Source of the DNA: an uncultured Oscillibacter sp.
Lineage (GTDB): Bacteria; Bacillota; Clostridia; Oscillospirales; Oscillospiraceae
Assembly (NCBI GenBank): GCA_946183715.1
Contig: CAMHDB010000053.1
Location: 1-9,887, forward strand
Length of the DNA: 9,887 nt
Direction of reading: 5' to 3'
The translations under genes were made by a program, and so were the position numbers. The notes below the pieces were generated by a model that worked only from the letters and a program-made list of their open reading frames with translations, was not told the origin of the DNA and did not search any database. Each line of letters starts with the position of its first letter. Position 1 is the stretch's first letter. Shown piece by piece: positions 1 through 6,351 of the stretch.

Positions 1-231
1 GTCAGCGCCGAACGCGGACACCTCACCTTGTGGCAGGCCGTACTCCGGGAGGTATTCGGGCGCTACCTCTCCGTGACGCTCCTCCTGATTGGCTACTTTA
101 TGATTATCCCAGACCGGGAGAAGCGCGCGCTGCATGACCGAATCGCCGACACGCGCGTGGTCTACGCCATTCGCACACAGCCCGACTTCCGGCGGCCTCA
201 GCCCGTCGACGGCGGAGACGCCCCGGTATGA
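1..231 (+). CDS. RDD family membrane protein, C-terminal fragment
   Basis: The frame is open from the first base, so the true start lies upstream and only the last 76 residues are visible. The fragment has a hydrophobic segment around YLSVTLLLIGYFMII followed by the charged stretch PDREKRALHDRIADTRVV. A membrane helix followed by K/R-A-L-H-D-x-I-A-x-T-x-V-V is the usual ending of RDD-domain proteins, small integral membrane proteins of mostly unknown function, some linked to ion or solute transport. The diagnostic Arg and Asp residues of the earlier helices lie outside the window, so the family call rests on this tail alone. The stop overlaps the start of the RNase HI gene by ATGA, so the two genes are probably co-transcribed and translationally coupled. 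Confidence 0.72.
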   Translation, partial: VSAERGHLTLWQAVLREVFGRYLSVTLLLIGYFMIIPDREKRALHDRIADTRVVYAIRTQPDFRRPQPVDGGDAPV

Positions 232-665
232 AGTCGGTGACGGTCTACACGGACGGCGCGTGCTCGGGGAATCCCGGCCCGGGCGGCTGGGCCGCCGTCC
301 TGATGTACGGCGAACACAAGCGGGAGTTGTCGGGCGGCGCGGCGTCCACGACCAACAACCGCATGGAAATGACCGCCATTATCTCGGCGCTCTCCGCTCT
401 GAAAGAACCGTGTATCGTCGAATTGTATTCCGACAGCCGCTATGTGCTCGACGCCTTGGAAAAGGGCTGGGCCGTCCGGTGGCGGCGCAACGGCTGGAAG
501 CGGAACAAGTCGGAAGCGGCGCTCAACCCCGACTTGTGGGAGACTTTGCTAAACCTGACGGAGCGCCACGACGTACATTGCCACTGGGTGCGCGGCCACG
601 CCGACAACCCCTACAATAACCGTTGCGACGCGCTCGCCGTCGCCGAAAGCCGCAAATTCCGATAA
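228..665 (+). CDS. rnhA: Ribonuclease HI
   Basis: This 145-residue protein matches the usual length of bacterial RNase HI. The enzyme cleaves the RNA strand of RNA-DNA hybrids in the cytoplasm, removing R-loops and Okazaki primers. The fold signature YTDGACSGNPGPGGW is at residues 7-21. The four metal-binding acidic residues are visible as D9, E47 (in NNRMEM), D69 (in YSDSRYV) and D134 (in NNRCDALA). The catalytic-loop histidine is H124 in HWVRGHADN. The basic segment around residues 80-94 (GWAVRWRRNGWKRNK) corresponds to the hybrid-binding basic protrusion of the E. coli type. The ATG overlaps the preceding stop, which sets the start. It appears complete and intact. No promoter of its own is evident, so it probably depends on the upstream gene. 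Confidence 0.96.
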   Translation: MKSVTVYTDGACSGNPGPGGWAAVLMYGEHKRELSGGAASTTNNRMEMTAIISALSALKEPCIVELYSDSRYVLDALEKGWAVRWRRNGWKRNKSEAALNPDLWETLLNLTERHDVHCHWVRGHADNPYNNRCDALAVAESRKFR

Positions 666-714
666 TTTACAGTTTGTTCACAAATTCCCGGCGGAATTTA
701 CACTTTGTTCACAA
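664..714 (+). repeat. Two near-identical 20-bp direct repeats with Pho-box-like hexamers
   Basis: Copies at 664-683 and 695-714 differ at one base and share AATTTACA(G/C)TTTGTTCACAA. Each contains TTTACA and TTCACA starting exactly 11 bp apart (666 and 677; 697 and 708), the geometry of PhoB/PhoP direct-repeat boxes. The copies are 31 bp apart, about three helical turns. The same 11-bp hexamer spacing occurs at 6352-6390 and 6686-6702. An alternative is a pair of DnaA-like sites, because TTGTTCACA differs from TTWTNCACA at one position. Binding is inferred. Confidence 0.5.
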
Positions 715-744
715 GTCCGTCATACTTTCGCAAAATTTCCCCGC

Positions 745-750
745 TATACT
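745..750 (+). promoter_or_regulatory. Candidate -10 element without a good -35
   Basis: TATACT matches the sigma-A -10 consensus at five of six bases. No acceptable -35 lies 16-18 bp upstream, which fits an activator-dependent promoter. The repeat pair at 664-714 ends about 30 bp upstream and could supply that activator. This is somewhat farther than in classical Pho promoters, so the link is tentative. A start near 757 would give a short untranslated RNA ending at the hairpin at 811-843. Confidence 0.38.
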
Positions 751-756
751 CTTCAA

Positions 757-858
757 CATGCAGAGGGTCACTCCCAGCCCGATGCGTTTTCTCCCTCCTT
801 CTACAATACAGGCAGGCGGAGTCCGGACAGGGCTCCGCCTGCCGCCTTCTATATTTAA
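757..858 (+). ncRNA. Candidate small RNA with CU-rich anti-SD stretch
   Basis: The interval lies between the -10 at 745-750 and the hairpin with a U-rich tail ending near 858. No open frame in it has a ribosome site. At 791-802 it carries CTCCCTCCTTCT, complementary to Shine-Dalgarno sequences, placed in apparently unpaired sequence before the terminal hairpin. This arrangement is known from Gram-positive trans-acting small RNAs, whose C/U-rich loops pair with ribosome sites. Bases 792-799 are perfectly complementary to 902-909, the ribosome site of the next gene. The alternative is simply the 3' trailer of the rnhA transcript. Boundaries are inferred. Confidence 0.35.
811..858 (+). terminator. 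GC-rich hairpin with U-rich tail
   Basis: A perfect 11-bp stem pairs 811-821 (GGCAGGCGGAG) with 833-843 (CTCCGCCTGCC) around an 11-nt loop. It is followed by GCCTTCTATATTTAA, which is T-rich but interrupted. It would end either the rnhA operon or the proposed small RNA. The imperfect T tract lowers confidence. Confidence 0.55.
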
Positions 859-862
859 TAGC

Positions 863-891
863 TTGACGCTTGCGCGGAAATCGGGTATGAT
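863..891 (+). promoter_or_regulatory. Sigma-A promoter of the aldo/keto reductase gene
   Basis: TTGACG at 863-868, a 17-bp spacer and TATGAT at 886-891 make a near-consensus promoter. The predicted start near 898 leaves a leader of about 18 nt containing GAGGAGG (901-907), eight bases before the ATG at 916. The gene therefore appears to be transcribed independently of rnhA. Confidence 0.8.
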
Positions 892-915
892 ATCCGCAGT
901 GAGGAGGGATTTGTC

Positions 916-2031
916 ATGGTGAATGACTACGGAAAGGAAATCAAGAAGTTAGGCTTTGGGCTCATGCGTCTTCCGCGGAAGGGCGTGCTCACCGACGTGG
1001 AGCAGACAAAACAAATGGTGGACCTCTTTATGGAGGCGGGCTGTACCTACTACGACACGGCCTTTGTCTACCCGGGTTCGGAGGAGGCGACGCGCAAGGC
1101 GTTAGTCGACCGCTATCCCCGGGAGGCCTACACCCTCGCGACGAAGCTGTACGCGGCCATGGTACCCACCGAGAAGGCCGCGAAAGCCGAGTTTCAAACC
1201 AGCCTGAAGCGTACCAACGCCGGATATTTCGACTACTATCTCCTGCATTCCCTGATGGACAACAACTATCGGAAGTACGAGAAGTTCCACATTTGGGACT
1301 TTGTGGAGGAGCAGAAGCAAAAAGGCCTGATACGTCATTACGGCTTTTCCTACCACTCCGGGCCCGAACTGCTCGACCGGATTCTCACGGAGCACCCGGA
1401 GGCGGAGTTCGTGCAACTGCAAATCAACTACGCCGACTGGGAAAACCCGTCCGTCCTGTCGCGGGCCAATTACGAGGTGGCGCGCAAGCACGGAAAGCCG
1501 ATTGTCATTATGGAACCCGTCAAGGGCGGGACGCTGGCCAATCCGCCGAAGGAAGTCGCGGAGCTGTTCCGGAAGGCCAACCCGGGCGCGTCCCCGGCGT
1601 CGTGGGCGATTCGGTTCGCCGCGTCGCTCGACGGCGTGCTGACGGTGCTCTCGGGGATGTCGAACCTCGCGCAGATTCGCGACAACCTCTCGTTTATGAC
1701 CGACTTCCGCCCGCTCTCCGCCGACGAACAGCGCGTGATTCAGGAGGCACAGCGCCTGCTCGGGCGCTCCGCGACGATTCCCTGCACGTCCTGCCACTAC
1801 TGCACGAAGGGCTGTCCGAAGCAGATTCCGATTCCGGAAATCTTCACGGCCATGAACAAGCGCCTCGGCAACGGACAGATTACGGAATCCGTGGAGAGCT
1901 ACCGCGCCGCCGTGGGCGACGGCAACGGCGCCGGGGCCTGTGTCGCGTGTCGGCAGTGCGAGAAGGCCTGCCCGCAACACATCCGGATTGTCGACAAACT
2001 CAAGGAGTGCGCCGCCGCGCTCGAAACATAA
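916..2031 (+). CDS. Aldo/keto reductase with C-terminal dual [4Fe-4S] ferredoxin-like domain
   Basis: This 371-residue protein has an N-terminal aldo/keto reductase barrel (about 8-280) and a cysteine-rich tail. The family's catalytic tetrad is visible as D47, Y52, K77 and H111 (in YYDTAFVY, TKLY and YLLHS). The tail has two CxxCxxCxxxCP motifs: C290/C293/C296/C300 and C342/C345/C348/C352. This is the architecture of clostridial oxidoreductases annotated as aldo/keto reductase with 4Fe-4S binding domain. They are presumed cytoplasmic enzymes linking NAD(P)H-dependent carbonyl chemistry to electron transfer through iron-sulfur clusters. The substrate cannot be read from sequence. All eight cluster cysteines are present, so both clusters should assemble. 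It has its own promoter and a strong ribosome site, and a hairpin follows the stop, so it is probably monocistronic. Confidence 0.93.
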   Translation: MVNDYGKEIKKLGFGLMRLPRKGVLTDVEQTKQMVDLFMEAGCTYYDTAFVYPGSEEATRKALVDRYPREAYTLATKLYAAMVPTEKAAKAEFQTSLKRTNAGYFDYYLLHSLMDNNYRKYEKFHIWDFVEEQKQKGLIRHYGFSYHSGPELLDRILTEHPEAEFVQLQINYADWENPSVLSRANYEVARKHGKPIVIMEPVKGGTLANPPKEVAELFRKANPGASPASWAIRFAASLDGVLTVLSGMSNLAQIRDNLSFMTDFRPLSADEQRVIQEAQRLLGRSATIPCTSCHYCTKGCPKQIPIPEIFTAMNKRLGNGQITESVESYRAAVGDGNGAGACVACRQCEKACPQHIRIVDKLKECAAALET

Positions 2032-2039
2032 CGGCAAAA

Positions 2040-2068
2040 CGCGCCTGTCGGGAATCCCGGCGGGCGCG
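2040..2068 (+). terminator. Stem-loop after the aldo/keto reductase gene
   Basis: Bases 2040-2052 pair with 2056-2068 in a 13-bp stem including two G-U pairs, with an AAT loop. It begins eight bases after the stop. No T tract follows on the plus strand, so it may act as a weak terminator or an RNA-stabilising 3' hairpin. It separates the reductase from the CDF promoter. Confidence 0.5.
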
Positions 2069-2079
2069 CCCGATTAGCC

Positions 2080-2108
2080 GTGACAAATGGGCGGAATCAT
2101 GCTATCAT
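2080..2108 (+). promoter_or_regulatory. Sigma-A promoter of the CDF transporter gene
   Basis: GTGACA at 2080-2085, a 17-bp spacer and TATCAT at 2103-2108 each match consensus at five of six positions. A start near 2115 would leave a leader of only about 32 nt, too short to hold a metal-sensing riboswitch. Confidence 0.65.
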
Positions 2109-2133
2109 TCATAGTATGACACACCATTGTGCA

Positions 2134-2138
2134 GGGAG
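2134..2138 (+). promoter_or_regulatory. Ribosome site that fixes the CDF start
   Basis: GGGAG lies eight bases before the GTG at 2147. The upstream in-frame GTG at 2129 has no such site and would put this purine run inside the coding region, so 2147 is preferred. Confidence 0.65.
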
Positions 2139-2146
2139 TGGTTAGC

Positions 2147-3289
2147 GTGAACATAAAGAAGAAGTTGCCGCGGGCGGATTCCTCGCGGGAGGCCGTGATT
2201 GTCCGCACGAGTATTCTAGGGATTGTCTCGAATCTGTTTCTGGCGTCGTTCAAGGCGGCGGTCGGGATTCTGTCGCACTCCATCGCCGTGACGCTCGACG
2301 CGGTGAACAACCTCTCGGACGCGGCGTCGTCCATTATCACCATCGTCGGGACGAAGCTCGCCGGGAAGGAGCCCGACCGCAAGCACCCGTTCGGACACGG
2401 CAGAGTGGAATACCTCACGTCCATGCTCATTGCGACGCTCGTGCTCTACGCCGGCCTGACCTCCCTCGTGGAATCGGTCAAGAAGATTCTCCGCCCCGAC
2501 ACCCCCGACTATTCCGCCCCCGGACTGCTCATTATCGCCGTGGCCGTACTGGTCAAGTTTCTGCTGGGGCGCTACGTGAAAGCCGTCGGACAGCGCGTCG
2601 ACTCCGATTCCCTCGTCAACTCCGGCGAAGACGCGTCCATGGACAGCCTGATTTCGGCCTCGACGCTCGTCGCCGCCGCCGCATACCTGCTCTTTCGCGT
2701 CCCGCTGGAGGCGTGGCTGGGCGCGCTGATTTCGCTTGTCATCGTGAAATCGGGCGTGGAGATGTTCCGGGAGTCCATTTCGCGGATTCTCGGGGAGCGG
2801 GCCAGTCCCGAACTTGCGCGGGCTATCCGGGAGACGGTGTGCGAGTTCCCGGTCGTGTCGGGGATGTACGACCTCGTACTGCACGACTACGGCCCCGACA
2901 CCTTTCAGGGCTCCATGCACATCGAAGTCCCGGACGTCTGCTCGGCGGAGTATCTGGACGAACTCACAAGAACCATTACCGCCACCGTTTACCAGAAGCA
3001 CCACGTCTTTTTGACGGCTGTAGGCGTGTACTCTCTGAACACGCGCGACCCCGAAGCCGTGGAAATGCGGGAGACCTTGAAAAAGGCCGTGCTGGCGTGT
3101 CCGTATATGCTGCAAATGCACGGCTTCTACCTCAACAAGGCGGAAAATACTGTCCGTTTCGACGCGGTCATCAGTTTCGACGCGCCCGACCGCAAAGCGG
3201 CGTATCACGCGGTATACCAGACCGTCGAGGCGCTGTACCCCGACTACACGTTCCAAATTGCCATGGACACCGATTTCAGCTACTCGTGA
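2147..3289 (+). CDS. Cation diffusion facilitator family transporter, Mn-type metal-site pattern
   Basis: With the GTG start at 2147 the protein is 380 residues, typical for a CDF exporter. These are membrane antiporters that expel divalent metal ions in exchange for protons. The CDF hallmark HSIAVTLDAVNNLSDA is at 44-59 and HPFGHGRVEY at 79-88. Six hydrophobic segments can be placed near 21-41, 44-70, 89-110, 124-143, 166-182 and 186-206, followed by a cytoplasmic C-terminal region. Helix 5 carries D161-x3-D165 (EDASMD) where Zn and Fe transporters usually have HxxxD. Helix 2 carries D51 and N55. Family comparisons associate helix-5 DxxxD with manganese transporters, so Mn2+ export is the best guess, not a proof. 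The C-terminal part (about 215-380) is longer than a minimal dimerisation domain and may contain two related cytoplasmic modules. It is convergent with the next gene. Confidence 0.9.
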   Translation: MNIKKKLPRADSSREAVIVRTSILGIVSNLFLASFKAAVGILSHSIAVTLDAVNNLSDAASSIITIVGTKLAGKEPDRKHPFGHGRVEYLTSMLIATLVLYAGLTSLVESVKKILRPDTPDYSAPGLLIIAVAVLVKFLLGRYVKAVGQRVDSDSLVNSGEDASMDSLISASTLVAAAAYLLFRVPLEAWLGALISLVIVKSGVEMFRESISRILGERASPELARAIRETVCEFPVVSGMYDLVLHDYGPDTFQGSMHIEVPDVCSAEYLDELTRTITATVYQKHHVFLTAVGVYSLNTRDPEAVEMRETLKKAVLACPYMLQMHGFYLNKAENTVRFDAVISFDAPDRKAAYHAVYQTVEALYPDYTFQIAMDTDFSYS

Positions 3290-3314
3290 CGGCTCGGGGC
3301 TTTTCCAAAACAGC

Positions 3315-3344
3315 CGCGGGCCGTCCGGGAGGAGACGACCCGCG
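3315..3344 (-). terminator. Hairpin at the convergent junction
   Basis: Bases 3315-3325 pair with 3334-3344 with one C-A mismatch in an 11-position stem and an 8-nt loop. On the minus strand it is followed by GCTGTTTTGG, a short T run, so it most likely ends the minus-strand operon. It may also slow plus-strand transcription leaving the CDF gene. It lies in the 69-bp gap between two gene ends. Confidence 0.45.
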
Positions 3345-3358
3345 AACACGTCCCGGGT

Positions 3359-3964
3359 TCAATCGGCGACGTGAGAGATGTCAATGGAGACCAGCGTGTT
3401 GCGCTCAAAGAGGAAGTGGATTTCGGAGTAGCCGGACGATTCGACGGCGCCGGAGTATGTATAGCGGTAGGCCCCGGCCTGTCTGTGGGCGTCGTACTCG
3501 GCTTTGGCCTCGGGGTACAGGGCGAGCGTGTCGCCCATGGGCATTCCGACGCCCGCGCCGCGCCACGTATGCCACTCCGGGTTACTGGTGTGCATGTTCA
3601 AGAGGAGGCCGTTGGCGGTGTCGGCGGTACCCTCGCGGCGGACGCCGTTGAATACGGTACCATCGTTTCCGGTGATTTCAAAGAAGTCCTGTCCGGCGGC
3701 GCGCCAGAAGTCGACGCTCTGCGTAGTGAGGCCGACGCCCCACGGGAACTCGCCCTTCTGTACGCCCAGCCCGACGGCGACGCCGTCGCGCGTGAGGGAA
3801 AATTCCTCGGACCACGGCCCGGCCTGTACGCCGTCGCGCGCGTCGGCGGTATTCCGGCGGCTCTGGGCCTGTCCCATGAGCACCAGCATGAACAGCGCCA
3901 CCACCACGGCGATACCCGTCTTGCGTATCATGCGCTCCATATATTCCATAACATGATATCCCAT
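3359..3964 (-). CDS. Membrane-anchored or secreted protein of unknown function
   Basis: I do not recognise this 201-residue protein by family. The start is supported by AAGGAGG seven bases before the ATG. An N-terminal basic stretch (MIRKTG) precedes a single hydrophobic helix at about 16-31, without a lipobox cysteine or clear cleavage site, so it is probably anchored with the remainder outside the cell. The mature part ends with a GVGMPMGDTLALYPEA segment, then YRYTYSG and IHFLFERNTLVSIDI. That rhythm (G-x-x-x-G-D-T, Tyr-rich strand, then I-x-F-x-F...V-x-x-I) resembles small extracytoplasmic BLIP-like or SmpA-like repeats in Firmicutes proteins, but this is only a pattern impression. It lies 145 bp downstream of the lipoprotein gene and may share its transcript or use the weak promoter at 3993-4022. 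Confidence 0.7.
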   Translation of the reverse strand: MGYHVMEYMERMIRKTGIAVVVALFMLVLMGQAQSRRNTADARDGVQAGPWSEEFSLTRDGVAVGLGVQKGEFPWGVGLTTQSVDFWRAAGQDFFEITGNDGTVFNGVRREGTADTANGLLLNMHTSNPEWHTWRGAGVGMPMGDTLALYPEAKAEYDAHRQAGAYRYTYSGAVESSGYSEIHFLFERNTLVSIDISHVAD

Positions 3965-3992
3965 GATGTGACCTCCTTGTCGTCCTCTGGAA

Positions 3993-4022
3993 ATTATTGG
4001 GTTTCCAGCTAATTTTTAGCAA
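3993..4022 (-). promoter_or_regulatory. Weak candidate promoter for the 201-residue protein
   Basis: On the minus strand TTGCTA (4022-4017), an 18-bp spacer and AATAAT (3998-3993) form a plausible but weak promoter. A short inverted repeat GCTAA-TTT-TTAGC at 4008-4020 overlaps the -35 and spacer and could be an operator. The region is notably AT-richer than the flanking genes. Confidence 0.3.
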
Positions 4023-4086
4023 TTGAATTTTTTGCCATATATTGGAACGGAACGGTGCCTGCGCAAGTCTGGTTTTGCCGTATTTT

Positions 4087-4146
4087 GTGCGTAGGGAGTA
4101 GCGGAACATTTAGTCGGAGTTCGTGCGGAGGGGGTAGCGGAACATT
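4087..4146. repeat. 36-bp-period tandem duplication across a gene's stop codon
   Basis: Copies at 4087-4110 and 4123-4146 (24 bp each, start to start 36 bp) match at 22 of 24 positions. On the minus strand the upstream copy encodes MFRYPLRT near the end of the lipoprotein. The second copy, after the TAA, would encode MFRYSLRT in the same frame. The offset of exactly 12 codons points to a recent in-frame duplication of the gene's tail. Confidence 0.75.
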
Positions 4147-5234
4147 ACGTCCCCGGTGGAGATGTCCGTATAGGTAAACGCGCCGTCTTTGACGACCCCG
4201 AGCATGCCGTCGGCCACGACGGGCCGCCACTGGAGCGCCGAGGATGTCATGCAGTCCTCTACCAGCAGGGTACCTTCCGCGTCGAGCAGGTCAAGCGACC
4301 AGTCGCCGTCGAGTTCGGCGCGGTCGGGGTAGGCGGCGTAGTAGATGTCGCCGTTCGTCAGGTCTTCGATTTCCTCCGGGTAGCAGTACCCGGCGATTTC
4401 GGGCGGGTTCTCATAATTCCAGTCGTCGTCGGGGTGCCAATTCGCGGGGGCGTCGGCGCTGACGGTGCCGCTTTTGGGATTGATGAAGCACTCGTAGCGC
4501 CAGTAGTTGCCCCACGGGGAGTCCTCGTCGTAGAAGGCGGCAGTCAAATAGCCGTGTTCGTAGCTCAGGGCACAGCCTTCGATGTAGCCAATCATGGGGT
4601 CGCCCCAGAGGTAGTCGTCGCCGAGGAAAGGCGCGAGGTCGTCGCGGGAGAACTCCGCCGCGAGACCGCCGTCGGCGTCGAAAACTTGTACGGAGCCGTC
4701 AGCGCGGGAGACGGCGAGGCGGTCGTCGAACGGGATGAACTCCCGCCAGTCTCCGGCGTCGCGAACCCACGAGCCGTCGCGGGCGGCGATGGTGACGCGT
4801 GTCTGTCCGTCGGCGCCGTCGGTACGGTAGAGGAGCAGGAACGGGCCGTAATTCGTCAGGACTTCCGTGTAGACGGGGGCGGTGACGATTTGCCCGTCGG
4901 CGGTGACGAGGCCGTAGAGCGGAATGGCGTCCATGACGTAGCCGGACAGCGACATCTCCGCGCCGATGTACGGCAGGAGCGGGCCGTAGTGGTCACAGGG
5001 CGTCAGGTTCGCGCGCCCGCTGTAGGGCGAGAAGTAGCGGTACTCGGTCTTTCCGGCGGCGTAGGGCGTCAGTACCGACCAGTCCGCGCGGACGCTGCCC
5101 GCCTTCGACCGTGTGGACGATTGCAACGCCGGGAAAAATTCCGCCGCCCTGCTCACGGACAGGCACCCGCTCAACAGAACCCCGGCGGCCACAATCGCCA
5201 ACACCGTCAGCATTCCCAGAAAAATACGCTTCAT
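4110..5234 (-). CDS. Lipoprotein with WG-repeat-like segment, coupled to the PstS-like gene
   Basis: This 374-residue protein has a lipoprotein signal peptide (KR, hydrophobic core, LSGC with lipidated Cys24), so it should sit on the outer face of the membrane. The mature region holds an LYGLVTADGQIVTAPVY segment (about 106-122) and later GMLGVVKDGAFTYTD. Both follow the G-L-V/I-x-x-x-G-x-x-V-x-x-P-x-Y rhythm of WG beta repeats, with no enzyme motif visible. It is rich in Asp, Tyr and Trp. The ATG overlaps the PstS-like stop by ATGA, with GGGGGAGG inside the end of that gene, so the two are translationally coupled and probably act together. A role as accessory or sensor lipoprotein for the binding protein is inference from position only. 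The 3' end carries a tandem duplication. Confidence 0.78.
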   Translation of the reverse strand: MKRIFLGMLTVLAIVAAGVLLSGCLSVSRAAEFFPALQSSTRSKAGSVRADWSVLTPYAAGKTEYRYFSPYSGRANLTPCDHYGPLLPYIGAEMSLSGYVMDAIPLYGLVTADGQIVTAPVYTEVLTNYGPFLLLYRTDGADGQTRVTIAARDGSWVRDAGDWREFIPFDDRLAVSRADGSVQVFDADGGLAAEFSRDDLAPFLGDDYLWGDPMIGYIEGCALSYEHGYLTAAFYDEDSPWGNYWRYECFINPKSGTVSADAPANWHPDDDWNYENPPEIAGYCYPEEIEDLTNGDIYYAAYPDRAELDGDWSLDLLDAEGTLLVEDCMTSSALQWRPVVADGMLGVVKDGAFTYTDISTGDVMFRYPLRTNSD

Positions 5235-6211
5235 GGCGTTCCTCCCCCTTCCAAATCCGACACGGGGATGTAACCCTCGTGTTCAATCAGACGCTGTCCG
5301 TCCGGGCTGAGAATCCAGTCGTAGAGGAGCTTGGCCGGGTCGTCCGCCGGGCGTCCCGCGTCTGTCACCACGTAATAGCTGTTGCGGAACGGGTAGGAAC
5401 CGTCCCGGATGGTCTCCGCGTCCGGGGCGACGCCGTCCACGGACAGAATTTTCAGGCCGTCGGCCATGTTCATGTTGTGCGCGTAGTAGTACATGGTGTA
5501 GCCGATGGCGGCGGGGGAGTCGTCGAACGCCGCGACGGCCTCCACGAGGTCTCCCATTTCCCCGCGCACGAGTTCCATGGGGGCGTCGGACATGGGCTCG
5601 CCCATCATGACAAGATTCATCATCGCCGTCTGGCTTCCGGCCTCCTCGTCGCGCTGGAAGGCGACGATTTCCAGATTCTCGCCGCCGACCTCCGCCCAGT
5701 TCGTGATTGTCCCGTTGTAAATGCCCCGCAATTCGTCGGGGGTCAGGCTGTCGACGGGGTTCGAGGCGTTGACCACGAACACAAGCCCGTCGACCGCGAA
5801 CGGGGCCATATCCCAGTCATAGCCGCCGTCGTCCTTCTCGGCCCAGACGACCGCGGCGGGTTCCGCCGAAAGCAGTACGTCGGCCTCGCCGTTCATGAGC
5901 GCGCGGTAGGAGCGGGTCGTCTTGGAGAAGCGGACGAAGTCCGACACCTTCTCGCGGCTCTCGCCCAGCAGGACACTCGCCACGGCCTGTCCGAGGGGAA
6001 GCGTGGAGGTAGAGCCGTCGAGGCGGGGGAAGTTGCTCCGCGTGAACACGAATTGATTCTCGCCGACGGGCGCGGGGCTGGTATCGGGTTCGGCGGTTTC
6101 CACGGGGGGCGCGTCGGCCCCGGCGGGATGTACTTCTTTCGCGCCGCAGGCGGTCAGCAGACACAGAACGGCGATAGCGGCCAGAATGGACAAGACGGTT
6201 TTTCGGTTCAT
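5231..6211 (-). CDS. PstS-like phosphate-binding lipoprotein
   Basis: This 326-residue protein has a lipoprotein signal (LLTAC, lipidated Cys22), then a Pro/Glu/Thr-rich linker to about residue 52. The rest has the type-II periplasmic binding fold of PstS-like proteins (PBP-like domain). Key matches are RLDGSTST (63-70), the anion-binding loop; YNGTITNWAEVGGENLEIV, the family's IF-G-x-I-x-N-W signature; and QRDEEAGSQTAMMN, equivalent to R-x-x-x-S-G-T with GSQT as in a clostridial subfamily. The expected role is capturing phosphate at the cell surface for an ABC importer. No permease or ATPase gene lies within the window, so it is an orphan here or its partners lie elsewhere. AAAGGAG stands seven bases before the ATG. 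Upstream hexamer repeats at 6352-6390 fit Pho control. A different anion or a sensory role cannot be excluded. Confidence 0.87.
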   Translation of the reverse strand: MNRKTVLSILAAIAVLCLLTACGAKEVHPAGADAPPVETAEPDTSPAPVGENQFVFTRSNFPRLDGSTSTLPLGQAVASVLLGESREKVSDFVRFSKTTRSYRALMNGEADVLLSAEPAAVVWAEKDDGGYDWDMAPFAVDGLVFVVNASNPVDSLTPDELRGIYNGTITNWAEVGGENLEIVAFQRDEEAGSQTAMMNLVMMGEPMSDAPMELVRGEMGDLVEAVAAFDDSPAAIGYTMYYYAHNMNMADGLKILSVDGVAPDAETIRDGSYPFRNSYYVVTDAGRPADDPAKLLYDWILSPDGQRLIEHEGYIPVSDLEGGGTP

Positions 6212-6351
6212 GGGGGTACTCCTTTCCGGACGGGTCTCGCGTGTCCCTCGCGGCTTTACCCGTATTGTAAATCAGACGGGGCGGAAGTTCTTCTCAAATC
6301 TGAGAAAAAAGAAAGACAATCCCGTAACAAATTTGAGGGAATGTAACATTC

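Noticed and set aside
1102..2037. A 311-codon minus-strand open frame
   Set aside because: It is antisense to the aldo/keto reductase, whose catalytic and cluster residues are all intact. It has no ribosome site or recognisable motif.
2109..2146. Possible manganese riboswitch before the CDF gene
   Set aside because: The predicted leader is only about 32 nt, and no structured aptamer of the yybP-ykoY type is visible.
2216..3349. A 377-codon minus-strand open frame, and plus-strand frame 2713-3651
   Set aside because: Both are shadows of the CDF transporter and lack hydrophobic segments or family motifs.
6255..6271. TTTAC...GTAAA inverted pair near the PstS-like start
   Set aside because: Only five base pairs with a 7-nt gap in AT-richer DNA. 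It is too short to support as an operator.
4434..6346. Plus-strand open frames opposite the lipoprotein and PstS-like genes
   Set aside because: They are Val/Gly/Arg-rich antisense reads of genes that carry lipoboxes, ribosome sites and ATGA coupling on the minus strand.
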